Positions 1 to 10,690 are shown, counted from the stretch's first letter. The stretch is DNA of 63,495 bases from Mesorhizobium sp. J18 (GCF_007829525.1 NZ_VLJP01000012.1:13008-76502); one strand, 5' to 3'. The notes: a model not told the origin generated them from the letters alone. Numbers and translations: made by a program.

Positions 1-2
1 CC

Positions 3-266
3 GACAGAAACTACAATCGCCCCGTAAAGCTGCCCTATCCGGCAGGCCATGAACGCATGATGCGCGATGACCGCATCTATGATGTCTGCATCGTGCTCGA
101 CTGGAACATCCGTCCCCGCCGCCGAAAGGCCGGCAGCGCCATCTTCATGCATATCGCCAAGCCCGGCTTTTCGCCGACGGAAGGCTGTGTGGCGGTCGCT
201 CCGCGCGTCATGGCGCGGCTGCTGCCATATCTGTCGCGCAGGACGGTGCTTCGCGTCCTGTGCTGA
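3..266 (+). CDS. L,D-transpeptidase (YkuD family), C-terminal fragment
   Basis: The reading frame is open from the left window edge to TGA at 264-266, so only the last 87 residues are seen. They carry the YkuD catalytic signature: a histidine in FMHIAKPGF followed by the nucleophile motif TEGCVAV, in which Cys would attack the peptidoglycan stem peptide. Family members form 3-3 or lipoprotein-peptidoglycan cross-links in the periplasm. The family normally has Ser or a similar small residue before GC; here it is TEGC, still acceptable. The N-terminus and any signal peptide lie outside the window. It converges on the next gene with only 5 bases between them. Confidence 0.8.
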   Translation, partial: DRNYNRPVKLPYPAGHERMMRDDRIYDVCIVLDWNIRPRRRKAGSAIFMHIAKPGFSPTEGCVAVAPRVMARLLPYLSRRTVLRVLC

Positions 267-271
267 GGATG

Positions 272-847
272 CTATCGCGCCATTGCGTGATATTCGTCGT
301 TCGGCCGCATATCGACGGCAGCGGCGACACGGTTCGACATGTTGAAGAAGGCCGCGACCGCCGCGATGTCCCAGATGTCCCGATCGGTGAAGCCGGCCTT
401 GCGCAGTGCTTCGCGATCGGCCTCCTCGATCCTGTCCGGCGTCACCGTCAGCTTCACGGCGAAATCGAGCATTGCCTTCTGGCGCGGGGTGAGGTCGGCG
501 GCGCGGTAATTCATCACCATCATCTCGCCCAGCTTCGGGTCGCCCGAAAGCTGCCGCACGGCCGCGCCATGGGCCGTCAGGCAGTAGTAGCAGTGATTCA
601 CGCTGGAGACGGCAACGGCGATCATCTCTCGCTCAAGCTTCGACAGCGCCGAATCGGCGAGCATGAGGTCGTTATACATGTCGGTGAAGGCACGCAGCTT
701 CTTCTCGTCGAAGGCATAGGCGAGAAGCACGTTAGGTATGAGTCCGAGCTTTTCCTCGCATTTCGCGAAATAGGCGCGCGTAGCCTCGCTCAAGTCTTCC
801 GCAGGCTTGAGATCAAGAGAAGTGACCCTGCTTTCCATAACTGTCAT
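272..847 (-). CDS. AhpD-like peroxidase-related protein (carboxymuconolactone decarboxylase family)
   Basis: This 191-residue protein has an AhpD-type core with the redox motif NHCYYCLTAHG near residues 84-94, giving the CxxC pair plus the downstream His that AhpD-like proteins use for thiol peroxidase or disulfide chemistry. The length fits the 'peroxidase-related enzyme' subgroup. No signal peptide is seen, so it is probably cytoplasmic. The start may be the ATG at 847 or the in-frame ATG at 838, because an AAAGG stretch directly abuts the first ATG and is better spaced for the second. It is divergent from the glutamate dehydrogenase gene. The physiological substrate cannot be deduced. Confidence 0.8.
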   Translation of the reverse strand: MTVMESRVTSLDLKPAEDLSEATRAYFAKCEEKLGLIPNVLLAYAFDEKKLRAFTDMYNDLMLADSALSKLEREMIAVAVSSVNHCYYCLTAHGAAVRQLSGDPKLGEMMVMNYRAADLTPRQKAMLDFAVKLTVTPDRIEEADREALRKAGFTDRDIWDIAAVAAFFNMSNRVAAAVDMRPNDEYHAMAR

Positions 848-867
848 ACCTTTCGCTCAAACTGTGA

Positions 868-961
868 TTATCCATTGCGACGGACCCGCAAGACGGGTCG
901 TCAAAAATGTGTCGTCTGATAGGGTATATCCCAAAATTGTGCCGGGAGGGGCGGAACCGCG
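868..961. promoter_or_regulatory. Divergent intergenic region with a leader hairpin before glutamate dehydrogenase
   Basis: The 114-base gap separates two divergent genes and must hold both promoters. At 879-902 a GC-rich inverted repeat (GAC-G-GACCCG, loop CAAGA, CGGGTC-GTC) could form a hairpin with one bulged base in the leader of the plus-strand gene. It has no T-run on either strand, so it is not an evident intrinsic terminator. A strong GGGAGGGG ribosome site lies before the ATG at 962. Any regulatory role is inference. Confidence 0.35.
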
Positions 962-3900
962 ATGGTGGCCAAGGCGAAATCCAGGAAAATGCAGAAGAAA
1001 ATCACCAAAGCCAGCAAGGACCCCTTCGAGTATCTCCGCGATTTTTTCAACAGCCGCGCCGCAGCGGAGGATCTGGCGGCCTATGATCCCCCAGCGATCA
1101 CCAGGGCGGCCGAGCTGGCTGCTGATGCGTTGAGGGCCCACAAGCCCGGCCAGAGCATCATCAGAATAGAGAGCGATGCAGGGATCGAGCGCGAGGGACG
1201 CACGGTCACCGCAATCACCGTCGTCAACGACAATATGCCCTTCCTCTTCGATTCCATTCTCGGCGAGGTGGGCGAATCGGCGGGCGAGCCCACGCTCGTC
1301 CTTCATCCGGTTCTATATGTCAGGCATGACACCAAGGGTGTCTGCGAGATCATAGGCGATGCTCCGAGGCAGAAATCGGCGGCCGCGGCGGACAAGCTCA
1401 GCCTGATCCATATCCATGTGCCGCGTCTTTCTGCCGAGCAGTGCCATGCCCTGCATGGCCGGCTGGAGCATATCCTCAAGCAGGTGCGCGCGGCCGTGAC
1501 CGACTGGAAGCCGATGCTGGCCCGGCTCGATCAGGAGATCACCGAGCTGCGCTATGCGCCGGTGCCGCTCGACAAGGACGACGTGGCCGAGGCGATCGCC
1601 TTTCTGGAGTGGCTGCGCGACGACAATTTCACTTTCCTCGGCATGCGGGAATTCCGCTACACCGGCGGGGAGGAGAGCGGCACGCTCGATCGTTCCGACG
1701 AGCCGGGTTTGGGCATCCTCGCCGACCCGGATGTCCGCGTGCTCAGGCGCGGCAACGAGCCTGCGACCACCACACCGGAAATACGCGCATTCCTGCACGG
1801 GCCCGAGCCGCTGATCGTCACCAAGGCCAATGCAAAATCCGTCGTCCATCGGCGAGGCTATCTCGACTATATTGGTGTCAAGACCTTCAGCTCAAAGGGG
1901 AAGCTGACAGGCGAGCTGCGCATTGTCGGCCTCTTCACTTCGACTGCCTACACGCGCTCGGTAATGAAGATTCCCTATCTCCGGTCAAAGGCAGCCGCGG
2001 TAATCTCGCGCTCGGGATTCGCCCCGACAGATCATTCGGGCAAGGCGCTGATCAATGTGCTGGAATCCTATCCGCGCGACGAACTTTTCCAGATCGGGGT
2101 GCCGATCCTGCGCAAGCATGCCGAGGCGATCCTGGCGCTCGGCGAACGGCCCCGCGTGCGTGTCCTCTACCGCGTCGACCAATTCGACCGCTTCGTTTCC
2201 GTGATCGTCTTCGTTCCCCGCGACCGCTACGATTCGCGAGTACGCGAGGAAATCGGCTCCTATCTGAAGACGGCCTTCAAGGGGCGTCTTTCGGCCTACT
2301 ATCCCGCCTTTCCTGAAGGTGTTCTGGCGCGCGTGCATTTCATCATCGGCCGCTCCGGCGGCAAGACGCCGAAAGTCGATCCCGGAAAACTGGAAGCCGA
2401 TATCCGCGCCATTGTTCGCACATGGGATGACGTCCTTCGGGAGGCCGTCGGGGACAGCGGCACCAAGGACCACGTCGCTCGCATTGCCGCGAATTTCCCC
2501 GAAAATTACCGCAACAGCTTCCCTCCCGCGACCGCACTTGTGGATGCGGAATGCATTGCCGGCCTTTCTCCGGACAACCCGATAGCGATAGATTTCTATC
2601 GCGACGAGAATCAGCTTCCCGAAGAGGCCTCTCTCAAGATCTATCACCACGGAACCCCTGTCGCCCTTTCCCGTCGCGTGCCCCTGCTGGAAAACATGGG
2701 ATTCCGCGTCATCAGCGAACGGACTTTCGAGATCGGCAGGAACGACGAGGATCGCGTTTTTCTTCACGACATGGAGCTTGCAAATGCGTTCCCGGGCCCG
2801 ATCGATATTTCTGACGGCGGCGCCCTTTTCGAGGAGCTGTTCCTGTCCGTCTGGCGCGGTGAAAGCGACAACGACAACCTGAATGCGCTTGCGCAGACCG
2901 CCGGCCTGCGGGCCAGCCAGATTTCGGTCCTGCGTGCCTATAGCCGTTACCTGCAGCAGGCAGGCATTCCGCAGAGCCAAGGCTTCATCGCTGCGGTGCT
3001 GAGCCGTTATCCGGCAATCGCGCAAAAGCTTTACGACCTTTTCGCCATGCGCTTCGATCCGGCCAGTGCGAAGATTGACGAAAGCGGAGAAAAGACCCGC
3101 CGTCTCGAGGAAAAGATCGAGGCGGATCTCGAGAACGTGCCGAGCCTCGATGACGACACGATCATACGCCGTCTCCTCAACCTCATAAGATCGACACTAC
3201 GCACCAATCATTTCGTAGCCGAAACCTATCAGGGCGGGCGCTCGCTGGCCTTGAAGCTCGATTCCAACAGCATTACCGGCCTGCCGCAGCCGCGGCCCTG
3301 GCGCGAGATATTTGTCTATGGCCCGGAAGTCGAAGGCGTGCATCTGCGCTTCGGCCCGATCGCGCGCGGCGGCATCCGCTGGTCGGACCGCGCCCAGGAC
3401 TACCGCACCGAGGTGCTCGGTCTCGTCAAGGCCCAGCAGGTCAAGAATGCGGTCATCGTGCCGGTCGGCGCCAAGGGCGGCTTTTATCCGAAACGGCTCC
3501 CCACCGGCGGCAGCCGGGAGGCTGTCTTCGAAGCGGGCAAGGCAGCCTATGTGAATTTCATTTCCAGCATGCTTTCCATCACCGACAATATCGATGGCGA
3601 CAAGGTCGTGCCGCCCAAAGGGGTCGTGCGTCACGATATTGACGATCCCTATTTCGTCGTCGCCGCCGACAAGGGCACTGCGACCTTCTCAGATATCGCC
3701 AACGGCATCAGCCAAGCGCATGACTTCTGGCTCGACGATGCCTTCGCTTCGGGCGGCTCGGCCGGCTACGACCACAAGAAGATGGGCATCACCGCGCGCG
3801 GCGCCTGGGAAGCGGTCAAGCGCCATTTCCGCGAGATGAACCGCGACATCCAGAACGAGCCGTTCAGTGTCGTCGGCGTCGGCGACATGTCGGGCGATGT

Positions 3901-5749
3901 GTTCGGCAATGGCATGCTCCTGTCGAAGCATACGCGGCTGATCGCCGCGTTCGACCACCGCGACATCTTCATCGACCCCGACCCGGATCCGGCGGTCTCC
4001 TTCGCCGAGCGGGAGCGGCTCTTCAAGCTGCCGCGGTCAAGCTGGCAGGACTATGACCGCTCGAAGCTGTCGAAAGGGGGCCTTATAGTCTCGCGCTCGC
4101 AGAAGTCGATCACGCTGAGCCGCGAGGCGGCGGATGCGATCGGCTTCAGCTGGACCACCGGCTCGCCGTCCGAGATCATGAGCGCGATCCTGAAAGCGCC
4201 GGTGGATCTCATCTGGTTCGGCGGCATCGGCACCTATGTTCGCGGCTCATCGGAATCCAACGAGGATGTCGGCGACCGCACCAATGACGCCATCCGCATC
4301 ACGGCGGCCGAACTCCGCGCCAAGGTCATGGGGGAAGGCGCCAATCTGGGCGCGACGCAGCGCGCGCGCATCGAATTCAGCCTGCGCGGCGGCCGCTGCA
4401 ACTCGGACGCCATAGACAATTCCGCAGGCGTGAATTCGTCCGACGTCGAAGTCAACATCAAGATCGCCCTGGCCGCCGCCATGCGCAACGGAAGCCTGAC
4501 ACGGCCGGCACGCAACAAGCTGCTGGCTGAAATGACGGAAGAGGTCGCCCGGCTGGTGCTGGCCAACAATTACGAACAGACGCTGGCGATTTCGCTGGTG
4601 CGCAAGCGCGGCCTTTCCGAACTGCCGCATCAGAGCCGTCTGATGACGCTGTTCGAGAGCCGCGGCCTGCTCGACCGCGAGATCGAGACCCTGCCCGGCC
4701 CGCAGGCCTTGGCCGATCGGGAAAGCCGGGCCGAACCTCTGACGCGGGCCGAGATCGGCGTGCTCCTCGCCTATGCCAAGATCGTGCTCTTCGACGAGCT
4801 CGTGGCAAGCCCGATCCCGGACGAGCCCCATTACGATGCCGATCTTGTCAGCTATTTCCCGGACCGCATGGCGAAAAAATACCGCTCGGAGATCGAGGGG
4901 CACAGGCTGCGCCGGGAGATCATCGCCACGCAGCTTGCCAATGACGTCATCAATCGCGGCGGACCGACTTTCGTTACCCGACTGCAGGATTTCTCCGGCA
5001 GGCCTGCGCATGACATCATTGCCGCCTATTCCGTCGTGCGTGACGGATTCGACCTGCCGGCGCTCTATCGGGAGATCGATGGGCTCGACAACAGGATCGA
5101 CGGCGACATCCAGCTCGAGCTTTACCAGATCCTCTGGCGTCTCCTCCTTTCATCCACCTCCTGGTATCTGAAGAACGACGACGGTTCCCTCACGGTGGCC
5201 GAGCGCATTGCCGCGCTTCACGGAGCGCGCAAGGCGCTCGAGCCCGAGCTTTCATCGATCATGCCGGCCCTCATCCGGGATCGTCTGTCCGAACACAGCC
5301 GGAGGCTGCAAGCCAATGGGACCCCGGAAAAGCTGGCCGAGCGCCTTGCCTTCCTGGGCATTTCGCAACTGGTTCCGGACATCTCGAAGGTGGCCGGGTC
5401 CGTGAAGGCCGATCTGCCCAAGGCGGCGAAAACATTCTTCGCCATCACCGAGGCTTTCCGCATGGCCCGCATCGAGGAAGCCGCCAATGCGATCAGCCCC
5501 GCAGATTACTATGACGGGCTCGCGCTTTCCCGCGCCAGGGACATGATCGACCAGGCCCGCCGCAGCATGACGATCGCTGCCCTGAAGGCATATCCGGGTT
5601 CCGACGATCCGGCAGCCGCCTGGATCGAAGCCGGCGGGGAGCGTGTGGTGCGCGTGCGCGAAAGGCTGCAGGCCTTGACCGAAGCCGGCGACCTTACCGT
5701 CTCCCGCTTGACCGTGGCGTCGGGCTTGATGAGCGATCTCAGCGCGTAG
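962..5749 (+). CDS. NAD-specific glutamate dehydrogenase, giant (about 180 kDa) class
   Basis: This 1,595-residue protein matches the large NAD-dependent glutamate dehydrogenases of alphaproteobacteria and actinomycetes, which convert glutamate to 2-oxoglutarate and ammonium for catabolism. A long N-terminal regulatory region of about 700 residues precedes the catalytic core. The core has the substrate-lysine segment VPVGAKGGFYPKRLP near residue 840 and nucleotide-domain motifs around GVGDMSGDVFGNGML and GGIGTYV. A C-terminal regulatory region of about 400 residues follows. Length is normal and the frame is intact. A GGGAGGGG ribosome site 10 bases upstream supports the start. An MFS gene follows after 26 bases and is probably co-transcribed. 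Confidence 0.97.
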   Translation: MVAKAKSRKMQKKITKASKDPFEYLRDFFNSRAAAEDLAAYDPPAITRAAELAADALRAHKPGQSIIRIESDAGIEREGRTVTAITVVNDNMPFLFDSILGEVGESAGEPTLVLHPVLYVRHDTKGVCEIIGDAPRQKSAAAADKLSLIHIHVPRLSAEQCHALHGRLEHILKQVRAAVTDWKPMLARLDQEITELRYAPVPLDKDDVAEAIAFLEWLRDDNFTFLGMREFRYTGGEESGTLDRSDEPGLGILADPDVRVLRRGNEPATTTPEIRAFLHGPEPLIVTKANAKSVVHRRGYLDYIGVKTFSSKGKLTGELRIVGLFTSTAYTRSVMKIPYLRSKAAAVISRSGFAPTDHSGKALINVLESYPRDELFQIGVPILRKHAEAILALGERPRVRVLYRVDQFDRFVSVIVFVPRDRYDSRVREEIGSYLKTAFKGRLSAYYPAFPEGVLARVHFIIGRSGGKTPKVDPGKLEADIRAIVRTWDDVLREAVGDSGTKDHVARIAANFPENYRNSFPPATALVDAECIAGLSPDNPIAIDFYRDENQLPEEASLKIYHHGTPVALSRRVPLLENMGFRVISERTFEIGRNDEDRVFLHDMELANAFPGPIDISDGGALFEELFLSVWRGESDNDNLNALAQTAGLRASQISVLRAYSRYLQQAGIPQSQGFIAAVLSRYPAIAQKLYDLFAMRFDPASAKIDESGEKTRRLEEKIEADLENVPSLDDDTIIRRLLNLIRSTLRTNHFVAETYQGGRSLALKLDSNSITGLPQPRPWREIFVYGPEVEGVHLRFGPIARGGIRWSDRAQDYRTEVLGLVKAQQVKNAVIVPVGAKGGFYPKRLPTGGSREAVFEAGKAAYVNFISSMLSITDNIDGDKVVPPKGVVRHDIDDPYFVVAADKGTATFSDIANGISQAHDFWLDDAFASGGSAGYDHKKMGITARGAWEAVKRHFREMNRDIQNEPFSVVGVGDMSGDVFGNGMLLSKHTRLIAAFDHRDIFIDPDPDPAVSFAERERLFKLPRSSWQDYDRSKLSKGGLIVSRSQKSITLSREAADAIGFSWTTGSPSEIMSAILKAPVDLIWFGGIGTYVRGSSESNEDVGDRTNDAIRITAAELRAKVMGEGANLGATQRARIEFSLRGGRCNSDAIDNSAGVNSSDVEVNIKIALAAAMRNGSLTRPARNKLLAEMTEEVARLVLANNYEQTLAISLVRKRGLSELPHQSRLMTLFESRGLLDREIETLPGPQALADRESRAEPLTRAEIGVLLAYAKIVLFDELVASPIPDEPHYDADLVSYFPDRMAKKYRSEIEGHRLRREIIATQLANDVINRGGPTFVTRLQDFSGRPAHDIIAAYSVVRDGFDLPALYREIDGLDNRIDGDIQLELYQILWRLLLSSTSWYLKNDDGSLTVAERIAALHGARKALEPELSSIMPALIRDRLSEHSRRLQANGTPEKLAERLAFLGISQLVPDISKVAGSVKADLPKAAKTFFAITEAFRMARIEEAANAISPADYYDGLALSRARDMIDQARRSMTIAALKAYPGSDDPAAAWIEAGGERVVRVRERLQALTEAGDLTVSRLTVASGLMSDLSA

Positions 5750-5775
5750 GCTCGGAAGCCCGACGGGAGCGGGAT

Positions 5776-7182
5776 ATGATGGAAGTGGTTCGGGCATCCG
5801 TTCCCAAGCGCGGCATCTGGGGATGGATGCTGTTCGATTGGGCGCAGCAGCCTTTTCACACACTGATCATCACTTTCGTCTTTGCGCCCTATTTCGCCGC
5901 CTCGGTCGCTCCCGATGCGGCGCGCGGCCAGGAGCTATGGGGTCTTGCAACGGGGATTGGCGGGCTCGTGATAGCGCTAACATCCCCGGTGTTCGGCGCC
6001 ATTGCCGACGCTTCCGGGCCGCGCAAGCCATGGATTCTCGCTTTCTCGGTCATTGGCATGGCAGCCTGCTGTGCCCTCTGGTTCGCAATGCCGGGCATGG
6101 AGGATCTGTTATTCGTGCTGATCGCGGTCGCGCTCGCCGTTTTCGGCATGGAATTCGCCGCCGTATTCAACAATGCGATGATGCCGGACCTCGTGCCCCG
6201 CTCGGAGCTCGGGCGGCTCTCCGGTTCTGCCTGGGGTCTCGGCTATGTCGGCGGGTTGATCTCGCTCGTGCTGGTGTTGGGCTTCATGGCCGGCCAGCCG
6301 GATACCGGCCGCACCCTGCTCGGCTTCCAGCCGATCCTCGGGCTCGATCCCGCGACCCGTCAAGGGGATCGGGTTGCCGGTCCACTGACGGCGATCTGGT
6401 ATGCCATATTCATCCTGCCCATGTTCCTGTTCACGCCCGACATCGCGCGCCGCGCGGCCCCAAGCGGCGCTCTGCGCCGCGGCCTGGCGGAACTGGGCGG
6501 CACCTTGAGGCGACTGCCCTCCGAGCGCAGCTATTTTTCCTATCTGCTTTCCAGCATGTTCTATCGAGACGCGCTCAACGCGCTCTATGCTTTCGGCGGC
6601 ATCTATGCCGCCGGCGTCCTGCAATGGAGCATCGTGCAGATCGGCTTATTCGGCATATTGGCCAATATCACCGGTGCCATCGGCGCCTGGCTGGGAGGCC
6701 GCACAGATCAGGCTTTCGGGTCCAAGTCCGTGGTGGTCGGTTCTATCCTGATCCTGATCGTCTGCTGCATCATGGTGATCTCCACCACGCAGACGGAAGT
6801 CCTGTTCGTCACCGTTACTGATACGGCCGGCGCATCCTCTCTGCCCGATGTCATTTTTTATGTCGCCGGAGGACTGATCGGGGCCGCGGGCGGGTCCATC
6901 CAGGCCTCGTCGCGGACGCTCCTGGTCGATCAGGTGGAACGGGACAGGGTGACGGAAGCTTTCGGTCTCTATGCCCTTTCCGGCAAGGCGACGACATTTA
7001 TCGGCCCGCTTTCGATCGCCTTCGCCACCGGATATTTCGCCGACGAAGCCATGGGGCTCTCCGCGCAGGATGCGCAACGCCTCGGCGTGACCCCGATCAT
7101 TGTCCTTTTCCTTATCGGCCTCGCTCTGCTGCCCCTGGTCAGGAGCCGCTATCAGGATTCGCTTGCCGCGAGCCGTATCTGA
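5776..7182 (+). CDS. MFS transporter, Atg22/UMF1-like
   Basis: This 468-residue polytopic membrane protein has about 12 hydrophobic segments. The N-terminal features W-x-LFDWAQQPF and the GAIADASGPRKPW loop are typical of the UMF1/Atg22 group of major facilitator carriers. Related yeast Atg22 exports amino acids from the vacuole; bacterial substrates are largely undefined. It starts 26 bases after the glutamate dehydrogenase stop, which suggests co-transcription and makes an amino-acid or organic-acid substrate plausible, but this is inference. Its TGA at 7180-7182 directly abuts the stop codon of convergent purH. Confidence 0.88.
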   Translation: MMEVVRASVPKRGIWGWMLFDWAQQPFHTLIITFVFAPYFAASVAPDAARGQELWGLATGIGGLVIALTSPVFGAIADASGPRKPWILAFSVIGMAACCALWFAMPGMEDLLFVLIAVALAVFGMEFAAVFNNAMMPDLVPRSELGRLSGSAWGLGYVGGLISLVLVLGFMAGQPDTGRTLLGFQPILGLDPATRQGDRVAGPLTAIWYAIFILPMFLFTPDIARRAAPSGALRRGLAELGGTLRRLPSERSYFSYLLSSMFYRDALNALYAFGGIYAAGVLQWSIVQIGLFGILANITGAIGAWLGGRTDQAFGSKSVVVGSILILIVCCIMVISTTQTEVLFVTVTDTAGASSLPDVIFYVAGGLIGAAGGSIQASSRTLLVDQVERDRVTEAFGLYALSGKATTFIGPLSIAFATGYFADEAMGLSAQDAQRLGVTPIIVLFLIGLALLPLVRSRYQDSLAASRI

Positions 7183-8790
7183 TCAATGCCGGAAATGACG
7201 CATGCCGGTGAAGACCATGGCAATGCCATGCTTGTCGGCGGCCGCGATCACCTCGTCGTCGCGCATGGAGCCGCCGGGCTGGATGACCGCCGTCGCGCCC
7301 GCTTCGACGGCCGAAAGCAGCCCATCCGCAAAGGGGAAGAAAGCATCCGACGCCACGACGGACCCTTTCGTCAGCGGCTCGGCATTGGCTGCCGCGTCCT
7401 CGGCCTTGCGGGCGGCGATACGGGCGGAATCGACACGACTCATCTGGCCGGCGCCGATGCCGACGGTCGCCAGGTCCCTGGCATAGACGATGGCGTTCGA
7501 CTTCACATGCTTGGCGACACGGAAGGCGAAGCGCAGGTCCGCCATCTCCGCTTCGCTCGGTGCGCGTTTGGTGACGATTCTAAGCTCCAGATCATCAACG
7601 ACACCATTGTCGCGTGACTGCACCAGGAGGCCGCCCGACACGGTTTTCGCGGTCAGGCCGCCGGCCCGCGGATCGGCCACGCCTCCCGTCACCAGGAGGC
7701 GGAGATTCTTTTTCGCCGCGATCAGGGCCTGAGCCTCTTCCGTCGCATCGGGCGCAATGATGACCTCGGTGAAGGTCTTCACGATCTCTTCCGCCGCCGC
7801 AGCATCGAGCAGGCGGTTGAGCGCGACGATGCCGCCGAAGGCCGACACGGGGTCGCAAGCCAGCGCCTTGCGATAGGCGTCGAGCAGGGTTGTTCCCTCC
7901 GCTACCCCGCAAGGGTTGGCGTGCTTGATGATGGCAACGGCGGCGGTCCGCTCGGGATCGAATTCCGAGACGAGCTCGAAGGCCGCATCGGTGTCGTTGA
8001 TATTGTTGTAGGAAAGCTGCTTGCCTTGAAGCTGCCGGGCCGTCGCCACGCCGGGCCGCCGGTCGCCGGTCACGTAGAAGCCTGCGCTTTGATGCGGGTT
8101 TTCGCCATAACGCATGACCTCGGCAAGCCGTCCGCCTAAGGCGCGCCATTCTGGATTTTCCAGCTCCAGGCTCTCGGCAAACCAGCTCGAGATCGCCGCG
8201 TCATAGGCGGCCGTGCGCGAGAAAGCCTTGGCGGCCAGTTCCTGGCGCAGGCGGTAGGGAATCTTGCCTTGGTTCTGCCGCAGGGCTTCCAGCACCTGGT
8301 CGTAATCCGCCGGATCGGTGACCACCGTCACATAGGCGTGGTTCTTTGCGGCCGCGCGCAGCATGGCCGGCCCGCCAATATCGATATTCTCAACCGTCGA
8401 AGGATAGTCGCCGCCGCCGAAGCGAACCGTCTCGAAGGGATAGAGATTGATGACGACAAGATCGATCGGCTGGATGGAATGCTCTTCCATGGCCGCTTTG
8501 TGCTCGGCGTCGTCGCGGATGCCGAGGAGCGCGCCGTGCACGGCCGGATGGAGCGTCTTCACCCGCCCGTCCATGATCTCGGGAAAGCCGGTCAGTTCCG
8601 ATACGTCCCGCACGCTCACACCCGCCTCGGCAATCGCCGAAGCGGTGCCGCCCGTCGAGACGATCTCCACCCCCATTTGCGAAAGCGCGCCTGCAAAGGC
8701 GGTGATGCCGGTCTTGTCGGAAACCGAAAGCAGCGCGCGGCGTACGGCCACGAACTCCGGAACGGGCACTTTCTTCGAAATAACGGTCAT
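7183..8790 (-). CDS. purH: Bifunctional AICAR transformylase / IMP cyclohydrolase
   Basis: This 535-residue enzyme catalyses the last two steps of IMP synthesis: formylation of AICAR with 10-formyl-THF, then ring closure. The N-terminal MGS-like cyclohydrolase domain (about residues 18-160; STGGTASAI) is followed by the AICARFT domain with the catalytic IIKHANPCG segment near residue 285 and the conserved C-terminal [10 protein letters not shown] and [11 protein letters not shown]. Length is as expected and the frame is intact. A CGGAGA ribosome site precedes the ATG. It lies 101 bases downstream of the heparinase-like gene. Purine regulation is not evident from the sequence. Confidence 0.98.
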   Translation of the reverse strand: MTVISKKVPVPEFVAVRRALLSVSDKTGITAFAGALSQMGVEIVSTGGTASAIAEAGVSVRDVSELTGFPEIMDGRVKTLHPAVHGALLGIRDDAEHKAAMEEHSIQPIDLVVINLYPFETVRFGGGDYPSTVENIDIGGPAMLRAAAKNHAYVTVVTDPADYDQVLEALRQNQGKIPYRLRQELAAKAFSRTAAYDAAISSWFAESLELENPEWRALGGRLAEVMRYGENPHQSAGFYVTGDRRPGVATARQLQGKQLSYNNINDTDAAFELVSEFDPERTAAVAIIKHANPCGVAEGTTLLDAYRKALACDPVSAFGGIVALNRLLDAAAAEEIVKTFTEVIIAPDATEEAQALIAAKKNLRLLVTGGVADPRAGGLTAKTVSGGLLVQSRDNGVVDDLELRIVTKRAPSEAEMADLRFAFRVAKHVKSNAIVYARDLATVGIGAGQMSRVDSARIAARKAEDAAANAEPLTKGSVVASDAFFPFADGLLSAVEAGATAVIQPGGSMRDDEVIAAADKHGIAMVFTGMRHFRH

Positions 8791-8891
8791 TGGCGGGAAT
8801 CTCCGGCGGCGGATCTCAACGAGAAGATCAGGGGCCTAGCACAGTCCCGGCTTGAATCAAGCCACTGGCTTCCGGGTTTTGGGCTTCCCTG

Positions 8892-10607
8892 TCAGTCAGC
8901 GGAGCCTGTGCGTGTGCAGACCAGCCGCCAATATACTTCCGGCAGCTCGGAAGCATTGAAATGAAGCACGATCTGCCGGCTTCGACGCGGTCCGCTCAGG
9001 CCGGCGAAGAAGATCGATTCCTCCACCACCGGTTCGACGTCCTGGCATGAGAAGGTCCATGTGTCGGTCCCGGTGCCAAGGAGCACGAGACGGCCCGCTT
9101 CGTCGCGGAAAAGTTCGATATCGGGATGGATATGGAAGCGCAGGGCGACGCTGTCACCGCCCTTGCCGGCCCGGTGCTCGCCCCCTGCGCGCCGGAATCT
9201 GTCCGTGCCTTCGAGCATGTCGCCATTGGCCGACAGACGCAGATCCCGCTGGTGATAGATGCCGAAGCGGGCGACATAGGCGTCATGGCCTGCAATGAAG
9301 CCCTGGATGCCGCTCGAGTCCGTGCGTTCGCAATAGACTTGGCGAGGACCGCCGACCAATGGCGTGCCAACCCAACTGTTCATGCCCGTCGACAGGGTGA
9401 AGTGTGCCTGCGAGGTATCGTTGAGGGTTGCGGTGGAATGGGCCGCAGTCGCGCGCGCGAGCGGCCGGAAATCCTCCGCGCCGTAACTGTCTACCCCGCA
9501 ATTCACGATGAACTGGTGGCGTCCGGAAGAAAGCTCGAAGGAAAGGCAGCCGGCATGGGCCCAATGGGAAAGATCGCCGCTCGGTGCCGGGCCGGTATCG
9601 GCAATGACCGTTGTCCGGCCAAGGGAAAGCCGCTCATATCCGGAATGGGGCGCATGCAGGAGTGGTGCGCCGGCCGTATCGTCATGGCGCAGGATTGCCG
9701 CCACCCGGTCGTGGATCGTCACGCCCATGCCGTTGAAGCGCGCGAGACTGCCGTCGCGGTGGCGGAAGAAGCGCAGCGCCGGCAGCATCCGCTCCACCGC
9801 ACCCATGAGCTCGGCAGGCGGCGCTTCCGCCTGATTGGCATAGGTCTGTCTGAGCGGCAACAGATCGGTCAGAAGTTCCATCACCGCCCGCGGATTGCGT
9901 GAGATATGGCCGCCGTCGGGCAGGATCTGCCTGTCGAGCTCCATGGCAAGGTTTCTGGTGGCGCTGCGCAGGGCGGAAACCGGAGCCGGCAGCGACAGGG
10001 CGGCAAAAGCAAGGGCAATGCGTGCCCGCAGCTTCTCCTCCCCGTCCGGCATTTCCGCCGCCATCGAGCGCAGATAGCGCACCTGCACGGCAAGCGACTT
10101 CAGATACTGCCGATAGAACGCGAAATCCGCGCCTTGCAGAACCACGGCGGAATGCTGCAGCCAGGCGATGACGCGACGCGCCGTGACGGCCGGGTCCCAG
10201 GGAAGGCCGCTGATACGCTTGCCATGCGCGGCGATCCAGTCGGAAACGAGGGCGCGGGCATTGGCCGCCGCCAGATCCGTCTCCGCCGCATGCATATGGC
10301 GCAGCCAGCGGAAGCCGTGCAGCGTCTCCAGCCAGGCGCGGTTGCCGACCTGCATCTGGAAGGGCGACTGGCCGCCCGTCTCGACCAGATGACCGGCGAA
10401 GGGAAAGCGCCCGTGATAGATCTCGAAGGCGATCTGCGGATCGGCCAGGCGCAGGTCCGGCGGCGCAATGAGGACACGTTCCGGCGTGCGGCCGGAATAA
10501 CGCCAGCGAAAGACCGGGCCCGCGCGCAGCCTGCGCCGGACCTTTCGCCAAAGCTGTTGGGCAACCAGTCCCCAAAGATACGGGGCATAGCCCCTCGCAT
10601 TCGCCAA
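8892..10607 (-). CDS. Heparinase II/III family protein
   Basis: This 571-residue protein has an N-terminal helical alginate-lyase-like half and a C-terminal beta-rich heparinase II/III half (from about residue 330, including SFELSSGRHQFIVNCG). The family cleaves acidic polysaccharides by beta-elimination. This subgroup is widespread beside purH and rsmB in Rhizobiales, with no proven substrate. No signal peptide is obvious, which is odd for a polysaccharide lyase. The first codon appears to be TTG preceded by AAAGGGA; no better ATG is close. It lies between rsmB and purH on the same strand. Substrate is unknown; family assignment is firm. Confidence 0.88.
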   Translation of the reverse strand: MANARGYAPYLWGLVAQQLWRKVRRRLRAGPVFRWRYSGRTPERVLIAPPDLRLADPQIAFEIYHGRFPFAGHLVETGGQSPFQMQVGNRAWLETLHGFRWLRHMHAAETDLAAANARALVSDWIAAHGKRISGLPWDPAVTARRVIAWLQHSAVVLQGADFAFYRQYLKSLAVQVRYLRSMAAEMPDGEEKLRARIALAFAALSLPAPVSALRSATRNLAMELDRQILPDGGHISRNPRAVMELLTDLLPLRQTYANQAEAPPAELMGAVERMLPALRFFRHRDGSLARFNGMGVTIHDRVAAILRHDDTAGAPLLHAPHSGYERLSLGRTTVIADTGPAPSGDLSHWAHAGCLSFELSSGRHQFIVNCGVDSYGAEDFRPLARATAAHSTATLNDTSQAHFTLSTGMNSWVGTPLVGGPRQVYCERTDSSGIQGFIAGHDAYVARFGIYHQRDLRLSANGDMLEGTDRFRRAGGEHRAGKGGDSVALRFHIHPDIELFRDEAGRLVLLGTGTDTWTFSCQDVEPVVEESIFFAGLSGPRRSRQIVLHFNASELPEVYWRLVCTRTGSAD

Positions 10608-10690
10608 TGCGATCCCTTTTCCCTCACACGCCCCTTTCCCACGGCGAAGATTCTAGATGATTCAAAAGCTTGTGCGAAGGGGAATTAGGC